64,000 bases of DNA, taken from the NCBI RefSeq assembly GCF_009707325.1, contig NZ_CP046103.1:3023610-3087609 (forward strand), written 5' to 3'. Positions 39,402 to 53,192 of the stretch are shown here, piece after piece. This DNA is from Pseudomonas sp. IB20. Lineage in GTDB: Bacteria > Pseudomonadota > Gammaproteobacteria > Pseudomonadales > Pseudomonadaceae. The first letter of the stretch is position 1. Every line of letters begins with the position of its first letter. The position numbers were made by a program, and so were the translations under genes. The notes under the pieces are model-generated. The model saw only the letters and a list, made by a program, of their open reading frames with translations. It was not told the origin of the DNA and ran no database searches.

Positions 39402-39898
39402 AACGGGTCTTTTCCTGCGCCTTTAGCGCGTCCATCGTTGAATGACTGCACACTACTGCTCAATCCGAGCAGCTGAAAAATGAACGAACGTCGTTGAATC
39501 TACTTTTAACACTGGGTGATGACTGGGTGAAATGGCGATAACGCCACAATGGCCGCATTGTACGGGTTTGCGCCCGCGATGCCACGCCCTTGCCTATCAG
39601 CCAGCAGCCTGGACAATTGAAGTGTCACAGCATGTTCAATTTGAGCATGCATTGTCTTTGCTGACAAAGGCTTATGAGCTGTTTTTAGCAATCCAGGCAA
39701 GCTTGGCAAATGGCCTGCATGCGCCAGACCCGATTACGACCGCGTGTACGGGGCAGAGTTGCAGCAACACGCGCTCACGCTAATCCTGATGAATACCCGA
39801 TTCGGGCTGGTCCCACAGCGCTGTGTCGACAATAATCACCCCTCGCGCGGCAGGTGACATACCCGCCACTCCCCTCCCCTTCCGTAAGCCTGGATGCC
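39402..39898. other. Gene-free interval between ftsK and aat
   Basis: These 497 bases between divergent ftsK and aat hold no convincing gene: short frames on both strands lack ribosome sites and family character. The interval is less GC-rich than its surroundings (for example CAATTTGAGCATGCATTGTC near 39637) and should contain the ftsK promoter on the left half. From memory of P. aeruginosa, trxB1 lies here; nothing resembling it remains. Confidence 0.6.
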
Positions 39899-40579
39899 AT
39901 GCTGACCTGGTTGCAACGCGACTCACTGACTTTTCCACCGCTGGCCAAGGCCATGCGTGAACCCAATGGCCTGCTGGCCGCCGGTGGCGATTTGTCAGCC
40001 GAACGGCTGGTTCAGGCCTACCGCCACGGCTGCTTTCCGTGGTTCTCTGAAGGCCAGCCGATCCTCTGGTGGTCGCCGGACCCACGCACGGTGATATTTC
40101 CCGACGAACTGCATGTCTCGCGCAGCCTTGGCAAACTGTTGCGCCAGCAGCGTTACACCGTCACCTTCGACCAGGACTTCGCTGCCGTCATCCAGGCGTG
40201 CGCTGCGCCACGCAGCTATGCCGATGGCACCTGGATCACCGAAGGCATCCAAAGCGCCTACCTGGCGCTGCACCAGCGTGGCTACGCGCATTCCGTGGAG
40301 GTGTGGGACCAGGGCGAGCTGGTCGGCGGCCTGTATGGCCTGGCGATGGGCCAACTGTTCTTTGGCGAATCCATGTTCAGCCGTGCCGACAACGCGTCGA
40401 AATTCGGCTTCGCCACACTGACGCGGCAGTTGCAGGCCTGGGGTTTCGTGCTGATCGACTGCCAGATGCCCAATGACCACCTGCACAGCCTGGGCGCCCG
40501 CGCCATACCACGCAGTGAGTTCGCGGCTTTCTTGCATAACCATTTGGACCAACCCAGCTCTGGACCGTGGGTTTCCTAG
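39899..40579 (+). CDS. aat: Leucyl/phenylalanyl-tRNA-protein transferase
   Basis: This 226-residue protein starts at ATG 39899 ([20 protein letters not shown]). Aat adds Leu or Phe to N-terminal Lys or Arg, creating N-degrons for ClpS/ClpAP. The family signature '[10 protein letters not shown]' and '[20 protein letters not shown]', then '[20 protein letters not shown]' are all present. The next gene (ate) follows 57 bases later; clpA and clpS are within 4 kb. Confidence 0.97.
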   Translation: MLTWLQRDSLTFPPLAKAMREPNGLLAAGGDLSAERLVQAYRHGCFPWFSEGQPILWWSPDPRTVIFPDELHVSRSLGKLLRQQRYTVTFDQDFAAVIQACAAPRSYADGTWITEGIQSAYLALHQRGYAHSVEVWDQGELVGGLYGLAMGQLFFGESMFSRADNASKFGFATLTRQLQAWGFVLIDCQMPNDHLHSLGARAIPRSEFAAFLHNHLDQPSSGPWVS

Positions 40580-40635
40580 GCGACATCCGCGCACGTGGCT
40601 TACACTTATTTCAAAGCTTACCCCGAGGGTTGATC

Positions 40636-41343
40636 ATGACCGAGCTGGCGCGCTTGAAGTTTTATGCCACTCAAGCCCACTCTTGCAGCTATCTGCCCGA
40701 CGAGCAGGCCACCACGCTGTTCCTCGACCCCAGCCAGCCAATGGATGTGCATGTGTATTCCGACCTGTCCGAGATGGGTTTTCGGCGTAGCGGCGACCAC
40801 CTGTACCGCCCCCATTGCCAGAATTGCAATGCCTGCGTGCCGGCACGTATCCCGGTTGCGCAATTTTTGCCGGACCGCAATCAGAAACGCATCCTCAAGC
40901 GCAATGCCGACCTGACAATCACCGCCACCAAGCCGCATTTCAGCGAAGAATATTTCGACCTTTACCAGCGCTACATCGAGCAACGTCATGCCGACGGCGA
41001 CATGTTCCCGCCCAGCCGCGATCAGTTTTCGACGTTTCTGGTGCGTGACCTGCCCTTCTCGCGCTTCTACGAGTTCCGCCTGGACGGGCGCCTGCTGGCG
41101 GTAGCCGTAACCGACCTGCTGCCCAATGGCCTGTCGGCGGTCTACACCTTCTATGAGCCGGCCGAAGAACGCCGCAGCCTGGGACGCTTTGCGATCTTGT
41201 GGCAAATCGGCGAAGCCCTGCGCCAGGAATTGGAAGCGGTGTACCTCGGATACTGGATCAAAAACTGCAAAAAGATGAACTACAAGACCCAATATCGGCC
41301 CATCGAGCTACTAATTAATCAAAGATGGGTAACGCTTAACTAG
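40636..41343 (+). CDS. ate: Aspartate/glutamate leucyltransferase (Bpt)
   Basis: This 235-residue protein starts at ATG 40636 behind GAGGGTTGATC. It transfers Leu to N-terminal Asp or Glu. The N-terminal ATE domain has the cysteines of '[16 protein letters not shown]' and [13 protein letters not shown], and the C-terminal domain has '[20 protein letters not shown]'. With aat it covers basic and acidic N-degrons. It lies upstream of infA on the same strand. Confidence 0.96.
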
Positions 41344-41443
41344 AACCCCTTGGCTTAAACACCCTTTTTCGGGCACAATGCACGCCGCTTTTGCCTGGCG
41401 CAGTTGCACCGGGCCATTCACTGGATACCGAGGGCTTTACTGC

Positions 41444-41662
41444 ATGTCGAAAGAAGACAGCTTCGAAATGGAAGGCACTGTCGTCGACACCCTGCCCAAC
41501 ACCATGTTTCGTGTGGAGTTGGAAAATGGGCACGTCGTAACCGCGCATATCTCCGGCAAGATGCGCAAGAACTACATTCGTATTCTTACCGGCGACAAAG
41601 TGCGCGTCGAGCTGACGCCCTATGACTTGAGCAAAGGGCGCATCACTTACCGCGCTCGTTAA
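41444..41662 (+). CDS. infA: Translation initiation factor IF-1
   Basis: This 72-residue S1-like OB-fold protein begins [20 protein letters not shown] and ends KGRITYRAR. It blocks the ribosomal A site during initiation. The start at 41444 was chosen by the exact family N-terminus. A strong terminator follows directly. Confidence 0.98.
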
Positions 41663-41672
41663 TCAAGTCAAT

Positions 41673-41704
41673 ACAAAACGCCCGGTTCTGCCGGGCGTTT
41701 TTGT
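41673..41704 (+). terminator. Terminator after infA
   Basis: AAACGCCCGGTTCTGCCGGGCGTTTTTG is a GC-rich hairpin with a T-run, 12 bases after the infA stop. Confidence 0.92.
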
Positions 41705-41736
41705 GTGCGCGCTATTTCCCAAACACCTCAGGTGTC

Positions 41737-41839
41737 AATGTGGGAGCTGACTTGCCTGCCCCCACATTTGACCCCCATCGTTTTCAACAGAATGGGAGCT
41801 GACTTGCCTGCCCCCACATTTGACCCCCATCGTTTTCAA
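41737..41839. repeat. 47-bp direct duplication of a REP-like hairpin
   Basis: Bases 41741-41787 and 41793-41839 are identical (period 52), with CAGAA between them. Each copy starts TGGGAGCTGACTTGCCTGCC, like the local REP family, and can fold because AATGTGGG (or AATGGG) pairs with CCCACATT. The two copies lie between the infA and clpA terminators. Confidence 0.93.
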
Positions 41840-41842
41840 GAC

Positions 41843-41873
41843 AGCAAAAAGGCGCCTTTCGGCGCCTTTTGCT
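41843..41873 (-). terminator. Terminator after clpA
   Basis: On the minus strand, AAAAGGCGCCGAAAGGCGCC forms a hairpin followed by TTTTTGCTG, ending the clpA message 17 bases beyond its stop. Confidence 0.92.
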
Positions 41874-41889
41874 TTGTTGCAGCCCGCTG

Positions 41890-44160
41890 TCAGGCCATTT
41901 CAGCCGTGGTTTCGAACTCGAAGGTCAGCTCGCCGTCCTTCAAGTCGATGTGCACCACGCCGCCATGGTCGGCAAGCTCGCCAAACAGGATCTCTTCGGC
42001 CAATGGCCGCTTGATCTTGTCCTGGATCAGTCGCGCCATTGGGCGAGCGCCCATTGCCGCGTCGTAGCCACCTTCGGCCAGCCAATTGCGCGCCGCGTCC
42101 GTGACGTCCAGCTGCACGCGCTTGTCTTCCAACTGCGCTTGAAGCTCGGTAAGGAACTTGTCCACCACGCTTTTGATGACCTCATGGCTGAGGCGACCAA
42201 ACTGGATAATGGTGTCCAGGCGGTTGCGGAACTCCGGCGTGAAGCTCTTCTTGATCACTTCCATCGCATCGGATGAGTGATCCTGATGCGTAAAGCCAAT
42301 CGAAGCCCGCGCGGCCGTTTCGGCACCGGCGTTGGTGGTCATGATCACGATCACGTTGCGGAAGTCTGCCTTGCGCCCGTTGTTGTCGGTCAGGGTCCCG
42401 TGGTCCATGACCTGCAGCAGCAGGTTGAAGACTTCCGGGTGGGCCTTCTCGATTTCATCGAGCAGCAATACGCAGTGCGGCTGCTTGGTGATTGCCTCGG
42501 TCAACAGACCGCCCTGGTCGAAACCGACATAGCCCGGAGGCGCACCGATCAGGCGCGACACAGTGTGACGCTCCATGTATTCGGACATGTCGAAGCGTAC
42601 CAGCTCGATGCCCATGGCCTTGGCCAACTGCCGCGCCGCTTCGGTCTTGCCGACGCCGGTCGGGCCTGCGAACAGGAACGAACCGACTGGCTTGTCCGGC
42701 GACTTGAGGCCCGCACGCGACAACTTGATCGCGGTGGACAGCGCGTCAATGGCAGCATCCTGGCCGAACACGGTGAGCTTGAGGTCGCGCTCCAGGTTAC
42801 GCAGCAGCTCCTTGTCGGAACTGTTGACGTGTTTTGGCGGAATACGCGCGATCTTCGCCACGATGTCCTCGACTTGAGGCACGTCGATGCGCTTCACGCG
42901 CTTCTCGACCGGCTGCAGGCGCTGGTAGGCACCCGCCTCGTCAATCACGTCGATGGCCTTGTCGGGCATGTGCCGGTCATTGATGTAGCGCGATGCCAGC
43001 TCAGCAGCGGCACGCAACGCTTCATCGGTGTACTCGATGCCGTGGTGCGCTTCGAAACGCCCTTTGAGCCCGCGCAGAATGCCGATGGTGTCTTCTACCG
43101 AAGGCTCGGACACGTCGACTTTCTGGAAGCGGCGCGCCAAGGCACGGTCTTTCTCGAAAATGCCGCGGAATTCCTGGAACGTAGTCGAACCGATGCAGCG
43201 GATATCACCCGACGACAGCAACGGCTTGAGCAGGTTGGAGGCGTCCATCACCCCACCGGAGGCCGCACCGGCACCGATGATGGTATGGATCTCATCGATA
43301 AACAGGATCGCCTGCGGGCGTTTTTTCAGCTCGCCGAGCAGCGCCTTGAAGCGCTTCTCGAAATCGCCACGGTACTTGGTCCCGGCGAGCAACGCGCCCA
43401 GGTCCAGGGAGTAGACGACGCTGTTAGCCAGCAGGTCAGGCACCTGATTATCGACAATGCGCTTGGCCAGGCCTTCGGCAATCGCGGTCTTACCCACGCC
43501 CGCCTCACCCACCAGCAACGGATTGTTCTTGCGACGACGCGCGAGGATCTGCGCTACACGCTCAACCTCAAGCTCGCGCCCCACCAGCGGATCGATCCGC
43601 CCCTGGCGCGCCAGTTCATTGAGGTTGCTGGCATAGGCATCCAGTGGATTGCCCGAAGAAGAAGACTCACCACCCTCGTCGTCCTGCATCTCTTGCTCAC
43701 CCTCGGAATGATCGCCGTGCCCAGGCACTTTGGAGATACCGTGGGCGATGTAGTTGACGACATCAATACGGGCAACGCTCTGCTGTTTGAGCAGGAACAC
43801 CGCTTGGCTTTCCTGTTCGCTGAAGATCGCCACAAGCACATTGGCGCCTGTGACTTCACGCTTACCGGAGCTCTGTACGTGGAACACAGCGCGCTGCAAT
43901 ACCCGCTGGAAGCCCAGGGTTGGCTGGGTTTCGCGGTCCTCGTCGTGCACGGGGATCAGTGGCGTAGTGGAGTCGATAAACTCCTGCAGGTCATGCTTGA
44001 GTTTGTCGAGGTTGGCGCCGCACGCACGCAGAACGGTGGCGGCAGCTTCGTTATCCAAAAGTGCCAGCAGCAGGTGTTCGACGGTCATGAATTCATGACG
44101 CTTCGAACGAGCCTCCTTGAAGGCAAGATTGAGGGTGACTTCGAGCTCGCGGTTTAACAT
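41890..44160 (-). CDS. clpA: ATP-dependent Clp protease ATP-binding subunit ClpA
   Basis: This 756-residue unfoldase feeds substrates to ClpP. It has N-terminal Clp_N repeats ([20 protein letters not shown]), D1 AAA+ with Walker [16 protein letters not shown] (about residue 214), no ClpB-type middle coiled coil, and D2 with Walker [16 protein letters not shown] (about 496) and IGF-like loop residues. It works with ClpS, encoded 29 bases upstream, to degrade N-degron proteins made by Aat and Ate. Confidence 0.97.
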   Translation of the reverse strand: MLNRELEVTLNLAFKEARSKRHEFMTVEHLLLALLDNEAAATVLRACGANLDKLKHDLQEFIDSTTPLIPVHDEDRETQPTLGFQRVLQRAVFHVQSSGKREVTGANVLVAIFSEQESQAVFLLKQQSVARIDVVNYIAHGISKVPGHGDHSEGEQEMQDDEGGESSSSGNPLDAYASNLNELARQGRIDPLVGRELEVERVAQILARRRKNNPLLVGEAGVGKTAIAEGLAKRIVDNQVPDLLANSVVYSLDLGALLAGTKYRGDFEKRFKALLGELKKRPQAILFIDEIHTIIGAGAASGGVMDASNLLKPLLSSGDIRCIGSTTFQEFRGIFEKDRALARRFQKVDVSEPSVEDTIGILRGLKGRFEAHHGIEYTDEALRAAAELASRYINDRHMPDKAIDVIDEAGAYQRLQPVEKRVKRIDVPQVEDIVAKIARIPPKHVNSSDKELLRNLERDLKLTVFGQDAAIDALSTAIKLSRAGLKSPDKPVGSFLFAGPTGVGKTEAARQLAKAMGIELVRFDMSEYMERHTVSRLIGAPPGYVGFDQGGLLTEAITKQPHCVLLLDEIEKAHPEVFNLLLQVMDHGTLTDNNGRKADFRNVIVIMTTNAGAETAARASIGFTHQDHSSDAMEVIKKSFTPEFRNRLDTIIQFGRLSHEVIKSVVDKFLTELQAQLEDKRVQLDVTDAARNWLAEGGYDAAMGARPMARLIQDKIKRPLAEEILFGELADHGGVVHIDLKDGELTFEFETTAEMA

Positions 44161-44189
44161 AGCTTCACCTCATACCCAAGTGGTCGGCG

Positions 44190-44558
44190 TTAACCGTCCT
44201 TCTCGATTTCACAGAGTAGCGGATGCTGGCTTTCCCTGGCGTACTGGTTGACCTGCATTGCCTTTGTCTCGGCGATGTCACGGGTAAACACTCCACATAC
44301 TGCCCGTCCTTCTGTGTGAACGGCCAGCATTACCTTGGTCGCCAACTCGCGGTTCAGGTTAAAAAACACCTCGAGCACTTCGACCACGAAATCCATCGGT
44401 GTGTAGTCATCATTGAACAAAACCACCTTGTACATCGGCGGCGCCTGTAGAGCGGGCTTCGCCTCCTGAACAGCAATGCCTGCAGAGCCGTCCTCGTCAT
44501 GTTCCTGATCCGGGCGATCCTGATTGAATGTTAGTCGAATCTGGCTGTTTGCATGCAT
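44190..44558 (-). CDS. clpS: ClpAP adaptor ClpS
   Basis: This 122-residue adaptor has an extended acidic N-terminus (residues 1-40) that enters ClpA, then the N-degron-binding core '[20 protein letters not shown]' (about 43-62) and '[20 protein letters not shown]'. It delivers proteins with N-terminal Leu, Phe, Trp or Tyr to ClpA. It is co-directional with and upstream of clpA, and divergent from cspD. Confidence 0.97.
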   Translation of the reverse strand: MHANSQIRLTFNQDRPDQEHDEDGSAGIAVQEAKPALQAPPMYKVVLFNDDYTPMDFVVEVLEVFFNLNRELATKVMLAVHTEGRAVCGVFTRDIAETKAMQVNQYARESQHPLLCEIEKDG

Positions 44559-44782
44559 GGAAAGAAAGGTTCGTCAGTGGTTCAAATACAGTGGTGGGGG
44601 CGACCTGCCGGAATTTCAACTCTGACTATACGGTCGCCTTGACTATCGGCAAATCGGTGTTACAACCAATAGAGCCCACAGTGGGTAAAAAAGGTCCGCG
44701 CAGTCAACCTTATTTATTCGGGTTAGGACGGATAAACTGGATGATACTCCAGTGATGGAGTCTGGTGCAGAGGGATATGGTT

Positions 44783-45085
44783 ATGTCTGGCGTCAAGATC
44801 AACGGCAAGGTCAAGTGGTTCAACAATGCTAAGGGGTATGGATTCATTAATGCCGAAGGAAATCCCGATGAGGATCTTTTTGCGCATTACTCAGCGATTA
44901 CCATGGAGGGATACAAGACGCTGAAGGCGGGTCAAAAGGTGGAGTTTGACATCATTCAGGGCCCCAAAGGCCTGCACGCTGTCGAAATTTGCGCAGCATG
45001 CGCGGCCGAACCTGGAAAGGCCCACGACGAAACCCACGAAAAGGAACTAAAGGCTACCCCTTCAAAACAGAAACAAACGGCCTGA
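44783..45085 (+). CDS. cspD: Cold shock-like protein CspD
   Basis: This 100-residue protein starts at ATG 44783, eight bases after AGAGGG; an ATG six bases earlier is too close to it. The cold-shock domain has RNP1 KGYGFIN (about residues 17-23) and RNP2-like LFAHYS. A lysine- and glutamate-rich tail of about 30 residues extends past the domain, longer than the E. coli CspD tail. CspD binds single-stranded DNA and blocks replication in stationary phase in E. coli. The position next to clpS is conserved. Confidence 0.94.
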   Translation: MSGVKINGKVKWFNNAKGYGFINAEGNPDEDLFAHYSAITMEGYKTLKAGQKVEFDIIQGPKGLHAVEICAACAAEPGKAHDETHEKELKATPSKQKQTA

Positions 45086-45102
45086 TCAGCGCTTGAGCAA
45101 CT

Positions 45103-45154
45103 CAAAAAAAACCGGCTGTCCTGATTCTTCAGGATCGCCGGTTTTTTTATAGCC
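45103..45154. terminator. Bidirectional terminator between cspD and icd
   Basis: AAAAAACCGGC near 45106 pairs with GCCGGTTTTTT near 45137, enclosing an inner pair TCCTGA/TCAGGA. A/T runs flank both sides, so it can end both cspD (plus) and icd (minus). Confidence 0.92.
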
Positions 45155-45160
45155 TTAGAC

Positions 45161-46417
45161 TCACATATGCGAAATCAACGCATCGCCAAAGCCAGACGAC
45201 GACACCAACTTGGCACCCTCCATCAAGCGCTCAAAGTCGTAGGTCACGGTCTTGGCCGAAATGGCGCCATTCGTGCCTTTAATGATCAAGTCTGCCGCTT
45301 CAGTCCAGCCCATATGACGCAGCATCATTTCTGCCGACAGAATCAATGAACCCGGGTTTACCTGGTCCTTGCCTGCGTATTTGGGCGCCGTGCCATGGGT
45401 GGCCTCGAACATGGCCACGGTATCCGACAGGTTGGCACCCGGCGCAATACCGATACCGCCCACTTCCGCCGCCAGGGCATCGGAGAGGTAGTCACCATTC
45501 AAGTTAAGGGTGGCGATCACGTCATATTCGGCCGGACGCAGCAGAATCTGCTGGAGCATGGCATCAGCAATAGCGTCCTTTACCACCACATTCTTGCCGG
45601 TCTTCGGGTTCTTGAACTGCATCCAAGGGCCACCATCGAGCAAGGTCGCACCAAATTCTTTCTCGGCGATACCGTAGGCCCACTCTTTGAAGGCACCTTC
45701 GGTGAACTTCATAATGTTGCCTTTGTGCACGATGGTCAGCGAATCACGGTCGTTATCCACTACATATTGCAGGGCTTTACGCACCAGGCGCTCGGTGCCT
45801 TCTTTGGAGACCGGCTTGATGCCAATCCCGCAATCCTGGTCGAAACGGATCTTGGTGACGCCCATTTCCTCCTTGAGGAATTTGATCACCTTGATCGCTT
45901 CCGGCGAGCCGGCCTTCCATTCGATACCGGCGTAAATATCCTCGGAGTTCTCACGGAAGATAGTCATATCGACGTCGCCAGGTTTCTTGACCGGGCTGGG
46001 CACGCCTTCAAACCAACGCACCGGGCGCAGGCAAACATACAGGTCGAGTTGTTGGCGCAGGGCCACGTTCAGCGAACGAATGCCACCACCGACCGGTGTG
46101 GTCAGCGGCCCCTTGATGGAAACCACGTAATCTTTGACCGCATCCAGGGTTTCCTGGGGCAGCCAGGTATCCTGATCGTAGACTTGAGTCGCTTTCTCGC
46201 CGGCGTAAACCTCCATCCAGGAGATTTTTCGCTTGCCGCCGTAGGCCTTTTCAACAGCTGCGTCGACCACCTTGATCATCACCGGGCTGATGTCGACGCC
46301 AATACCGTCGCCTTCTATATAAGGGATGATCGGTTGGTCAGGAACATTGAGAGAATGGTCTGCATTGACGGTGATTTTGTCGCCGACTGCCGGAACCTGA
46401 ATCTTCTTGTATCCCAT
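45161..46417 (-). CDS. icd: Isocitrate dehydrogenase (NADP+), dimeric type
   Basis: This 418-residue homodimeric enzyme oxidises isocitrate to 2-oxoglutarate in the TCA cycle. The start [14 protein letters not shown] has TGGAGTTCAGC before it. The substrate and regulatory loop [12 protein letters not shown] holds S115, the serine phosphorylated by AceK in E. coli Icd; NADP specificity lies in '[20 protein letters not shown]'. It is divergent from the unrelated monomeric Idh at 46911. Phosphorylation would favour the glyoxylate shunt via aceA at 56 kb. Confidence 0.97.
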   Translation of the reverse strand: MGYKKIQVPAVGDKITVNADHSLNVPDQPIIPYIEGDGIGVDISPVMIKVVDAAVEKAYGGKRKISWMEVYAGEKATQVYDQDTWLPQETLDAVKDYVVSIKGPLTTPVGGGIRSLNVALRQQLDLYVCLRPVRWFEGVPSPVKKPGDVDMTIFRENSEDIYAGIEWKAGSPEAIKVIKFLKEEMGVTKIRFDQDCGIGIKPVSKEGTERLVRKALQYVVDNDRDSLTIVHKGNIMKFTEGAFKEWAYGIAEKEFGATLLDGGPWMQFKNPKTGKNVVVKDAIADAMLQQILLRPAEYDVIATLNLNGDYLSDALAAEVGGIGIAPGANLSDTVAMFEATHGTAPKYAGKDQVNPGSLILSAEMMLRHMGWTEAADLIIKGTNGAISAKTVTYDFERLMEGAKLVSSSGFGDALISHM

Positions 46418-49136
<2,719 letters not shown>

Positions 49137-49149
49137 GGTTGTAAGGATG

Positions 49150-49183
49150 CAAAGAAGCCCCGGCCCCGTGCCGGGGTTTCTGT
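49150..49183 (+). terminator. Terminator after idh
   Basis: AAGCCCCGGCCCCGTGCCGGGG followed by TTTCTGTTT; a strong hairpin about 18 bases after the idh stop. Confidence 0.9.
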
Positions 49184-49421
49184 TTGTGCCCAGCACCGAT
49201 TTGATTGGGTTTCTCCAGCCACCCCCAACTTGAGGCCGCTTTATGACCTGGCAACCCCACATCACCGTCGCCACCATTGTCGAAGACAACGGCCGCTTCC
49301 TTGTTGTGCCCAGCACCGATTTGATTGGGTTTCTCCAGCCACCCCCAACTTGAGGCCGCTTTATGACCTGGCAACCCCACATCACCGTCGCCACCATTGT
49401 CGAAGACAACGGCCGCTTCCT
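49184..49421. repeat. Perfect 118-bp direct duplication at the nudJ start
   Basis: Bases 49184-49301 and 49304-49421 are identical, separated by TG (period 120). Each copy carries the region before nudJ (TTGTGCCCAGCACCGATTTG onward), its ATG and its first 19 codons plus part of the next. Only the right copy continues into the full gene. The left copy therefore makes a short decoy frame. Confidence 0.96.
49243..49353 (+). pseudogene. Truncated duplicate of the nudJ start
   Basis: ATG 49243 begins the same MTWQPHITVATIVEDNGRFL as the real gene. After the duplication junction it reads through the copied upstream region (VVPSTDLIG...) and stops at TGA 49351-49353, ten bases before the real nudJ ATG. 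It would give a peptide of 36 residues. It has the same local ribosome context as the true start, so it may be translated ahead of nudJ. Confidence 0.8.
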
Positions 49422-49809
49422 GATGGTCGAAGAGCTCAAGGGCGGGCGCGCCGTGCTCAATCAGCCGGCCGGCCACCTGGACCCGCATGAAACCCTGACC
49501 GAGGCCGCCGTGCGTGAAACCCTCGAAGAAACCGGTTGGGACGTGGAAGCCACCGGCATCGTCGGGATCTACCTGTACACCGCACCCAGCAATGGCGTGA
49601 CCTATCAGCGCGTGTGCTTCATCGGCAAGCCCCTGAAACACCACCCGCACTACCAGCTCGACGAAGGCATCGTGCGCGCCCGCTGGCTGACCCGTGATGA
49701 GCTAATGGCCCTGCGCGACGACTGGCGCAGCGAGCTGATCATCCGCTGCATCGATGATTATCTGGCAGGTGTGCGCCACAGTCTGGAATTGATCCGCCCT
49801 TCTCTTTAG
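49363..49809 (+). CDS. nudJ: Nudix hydrolase NudJ-like
   Basis: This 148-residue protein has a perfect Nudix box, G37 to W59, matching G(5x)E(7x)REUxEExGU (GHLDPHETLTEAAVRETLEE). The start MTWQPHITVATIVEDNGRFL and the position before mnmA match NudJ, a nucleoside tri- and diphosphatase that also acts on the thiamin precursor HMP-PP. Its 5' end lies in the 118-bp duplication, but this copy is intact. mnmA follows 60 bases downstream. Confidence 0.92.
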   Translation: MTWQPHITVATIVEDNGRFLMVEELKGGRAVLNQPAGHLDPHETLTEAAVRETLEETGWDVEATGIVGIYLYTAPSNGVTYQRVCFIGKPLKHHPHYQLDEGIVRARWLTRDELMALRDDWRSELIIRCIDDYLAGVRHSLELIRPSL

Positions 49810-49868
49810 CCTTGCGGGCGCGAGCCTGCTAGAATCGCGTCCTTTTTCAAGACACCCGTTGAAACCCT

Positions 49869-50993
49869 ATGCGTGATCCAGCCCCTTCTGACACACAAAA
49901 GAAGCGCGTCATCGTCGGTATGTCCGGCGGCGTGGATTCTTCCGTTTCCGCCGTTCTGCTCATGGAGCAGGGTTATGAGGTGGAAGGCCTGTTCATGAAG
50001 AACTGGGAAGAAGACGATGGAACGGAATATTGCACCGCCATGGACGACCTGGCCGACGCCCAGGCCGTTTGCGACAAGATTGGCATCAAGCTGCACACCG
50101 CCAACTTCGCCGCCGAGTACTGGGACAACGTGTTCGAGCACTTCCTGGCCGAATACAAGGCCGGCCGCACGCCGAACCCGGACATCTTGTGTAACCGCGA
50201 AATCAAGTTCAAGGCGTTCCTCGACTACGCCATGATCCTCGGCGCCGACCTGATCGCCACTGGCCACTACGTGCGCCGTCGCGACATCGACGGTCGCACC
50301 GAACTGCTCAAGGGCCTGGACCCGAACAAGGACCAGAGCTACTTCCTGCACGCCGTCGGCGGCGAACAGATCGCCAAGACCCTGTTCCCGGTGGGCGAGC
50401 TGGAAAAACCCGAAGTGCGCAAGATCGCCGAGAAACACGGCCTGGCCACCGCCAAGAAAAAGGATTCCACCGGGATCTGCTTTATCGGCGAGCGCCGCTT
50501 CAGCGACTTCCTCAAGCAGTACCTGCCGGCACAGCCGGGCGAAATCAAGACCACTGAAGGCGACGTCATCGGCCGCCACCATGGCCTGATGTACCACACC
50601 ATCGGCCAACGCCAGGGCCTGGGCATCGGCGGCTTGAAAGACGCCGGTGAAGAGCCGTGGTACGTGCTGGTTAAGGATCTTGAGAACAACGTGCTGATCG
50701 TTGGCCAAGGCAATGAACACCCGCTGCTGTTTTCCGGCGCCCTGCTCGCTTCCGAGATCTATTGGGTCAACCCGATCGACCTGAGCACCCCACGCCGCCT
50801 GACCGCCAAAGTGCGTTATCGCCAAAGCGACCAGCCCTGCACCCTGGAAAAAACTGCCAACGGCTATCGCGCCACCTTTGATGACCCGCAACGCGCGGTC
50901 ACGCCTGGCCAGTCCGTGGTGTTCTACGACGGCGAAATTTGCCTGGGCGGCGGCGTGATTGAAGTCGCCGAAGCCTGGAGCAACCCAGCATGA
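49869..50993 (+). CDS. mnmA: tRNA 2-thiouridylase MnmA
   Basis: This 374-residue enzyme inserts sulfur at position 2 of wobble uridine-34 of tRNA-Lys, Glu and Gln. It has the PP-loop [11 protein letters not shown] (residues 17-27), nucleophile C108 in [12 protein letters not shown] and the catalytic persulfide C204 in [10 protein letters not shown]. It receives sulfur from TusE, encoded at 29.4 kb in this window. hflD overlaps its stop by ATGA. Confidence 0.98.
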   Translation: MRDPAPSDTQKKRVIVGMSGGVDSSVSAVLLMEQGYEVEGLFMKNWEEDDGTEYCTAMDDLADAQAVCDKIGIKLHTANFAAEYWDNVFEHFLAEYKAGRTPNPDILCNREIKFKAFLDYAMILGADLIATGHYVRRRDIDGRTELLKGLDPNKDQSYFLHAVGGEQIAKTLFPVGELEKPEVRKIAEKHGLATAKKKDSTGICFIGERRFSDFLKQYLPAQPGEIKTTEGDVIGRHHGLMYHTIGQRQGLGIGGLKDAGEEPWYVLVKDLENNVLIVGQGNEHPLLFSGALLASEIYWVNPIDLSTPRRLTAKVRYRQSDQPCTLEKTANGYRATFDDPQRAVTPGQSVVFYDGEICLGGGVIEVAEAWSNPA

Positions 50994-51613
50994 GCCCGAC
51001 CCAGGAGCAATTGACCGCACTGGGCGGGGTTTTCCTAGCCGCGGTGCTGGTCGACAAGATCGCCAAGACCGGCCAGGTCACCGAGGCGGGCCTGACCTGC
51101 ATGCTCGGCAGCCTGCTGATCCGCGACCCCAAGGACACCCTGGAAGTCTACGGCGGCGACGATCTGACACTGCGTGAAGGCTATCGCGCGCTGATTGGCG
51201 CGCTGGAGCGCGACCCCAGCACCCTGCAGCGCGAGCCCTTGCGCTACGCCCTGTCGATGCTCGGCCTGGAGCGCCAATTGGCCAAGCGCGAGGACATGCT
51301 GGAAACCATCGGCAAACGCCTGCCGCAGATCCAATCCCAAGTGGAACACTTCGGTCCGGCTCACGAAAACGTGATTGCCGCCTGTGGCGCGCTGTACCAG
51401 GACACCTTGAGCACCTTGCGCCAACGGATCCAGGTGCACGGCGACATGCGCAACCTGCAGCAACCTAACAACGCCTCGAAAATCCGCGCCCTGCTCCTGG
51501 CCGGTATTCGTTCGGCACGGTTGTGGCGGCAGTTGGGCGGTCATCGCTGGCAGCTGGTGATCAGCCGGCGCAAATTGCTTAAAGAGCTTTACCCGTTGAT
51601 GCGCAACGAATAA
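50990..51613 (+). CDS. hflD: Lysogenization regulator homolog HflD
   Basis: This 207-residue membrane-associated protein begins [20 protein letters not shown] and contains '[20 protein letters not shown]'-type helices and '[20 protein letters not shown]' near the C-terminus. E. coli HflD lowers CII activity in phage lambda; its cellular role is unclear, though the gene sits between mnmA and purB in many gamma-proteobacteria, as here. The start overlaps the mnmA stop. Confidence 0.93.
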   Translation: MSPTQEQLTALGGVFLAAVLVDKIAKTGQVTEAGLTCMLGSLLIRDPKDTLEVYGGDDLTLREGYRALIGALERDPSTLQREPLRYALSMLGLERQLAKREDMLETIGKRLPQIQSQVEHFGPAHENVIAACGALYQDTLSTLRQRIQVHGDMRNLQQPNNASKIRALLLAGIRSARLWRQLGGHRWQLVISRRKLLKELYPLMRNE

Positions 51614-51649
51614 GTCGCAGCAACCCGATTTTTATAGCCTCACGCGTAA

Positions 51650-53107
<1,458 letters not shown>

Positions 53108-53127
53108 TGTAGCGCAAGCCCTCTTGA

Positions 53128-53158
53128 GACGCCCGGCCGCGCCGGGCGTTTTTATTCC
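53128..53158 (+). terminator. Terminator after purB
   Basis: GACGCCCGGCCGCGCCGGGCGTTTTTATT is a hairpin with a T-run, about 22 bases after the purB stop. Confidence 0.92.
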
Positions 53159-53192
53159 TGTCTTAAAAGTGCTTTCTTTCAATAGGTTACAC

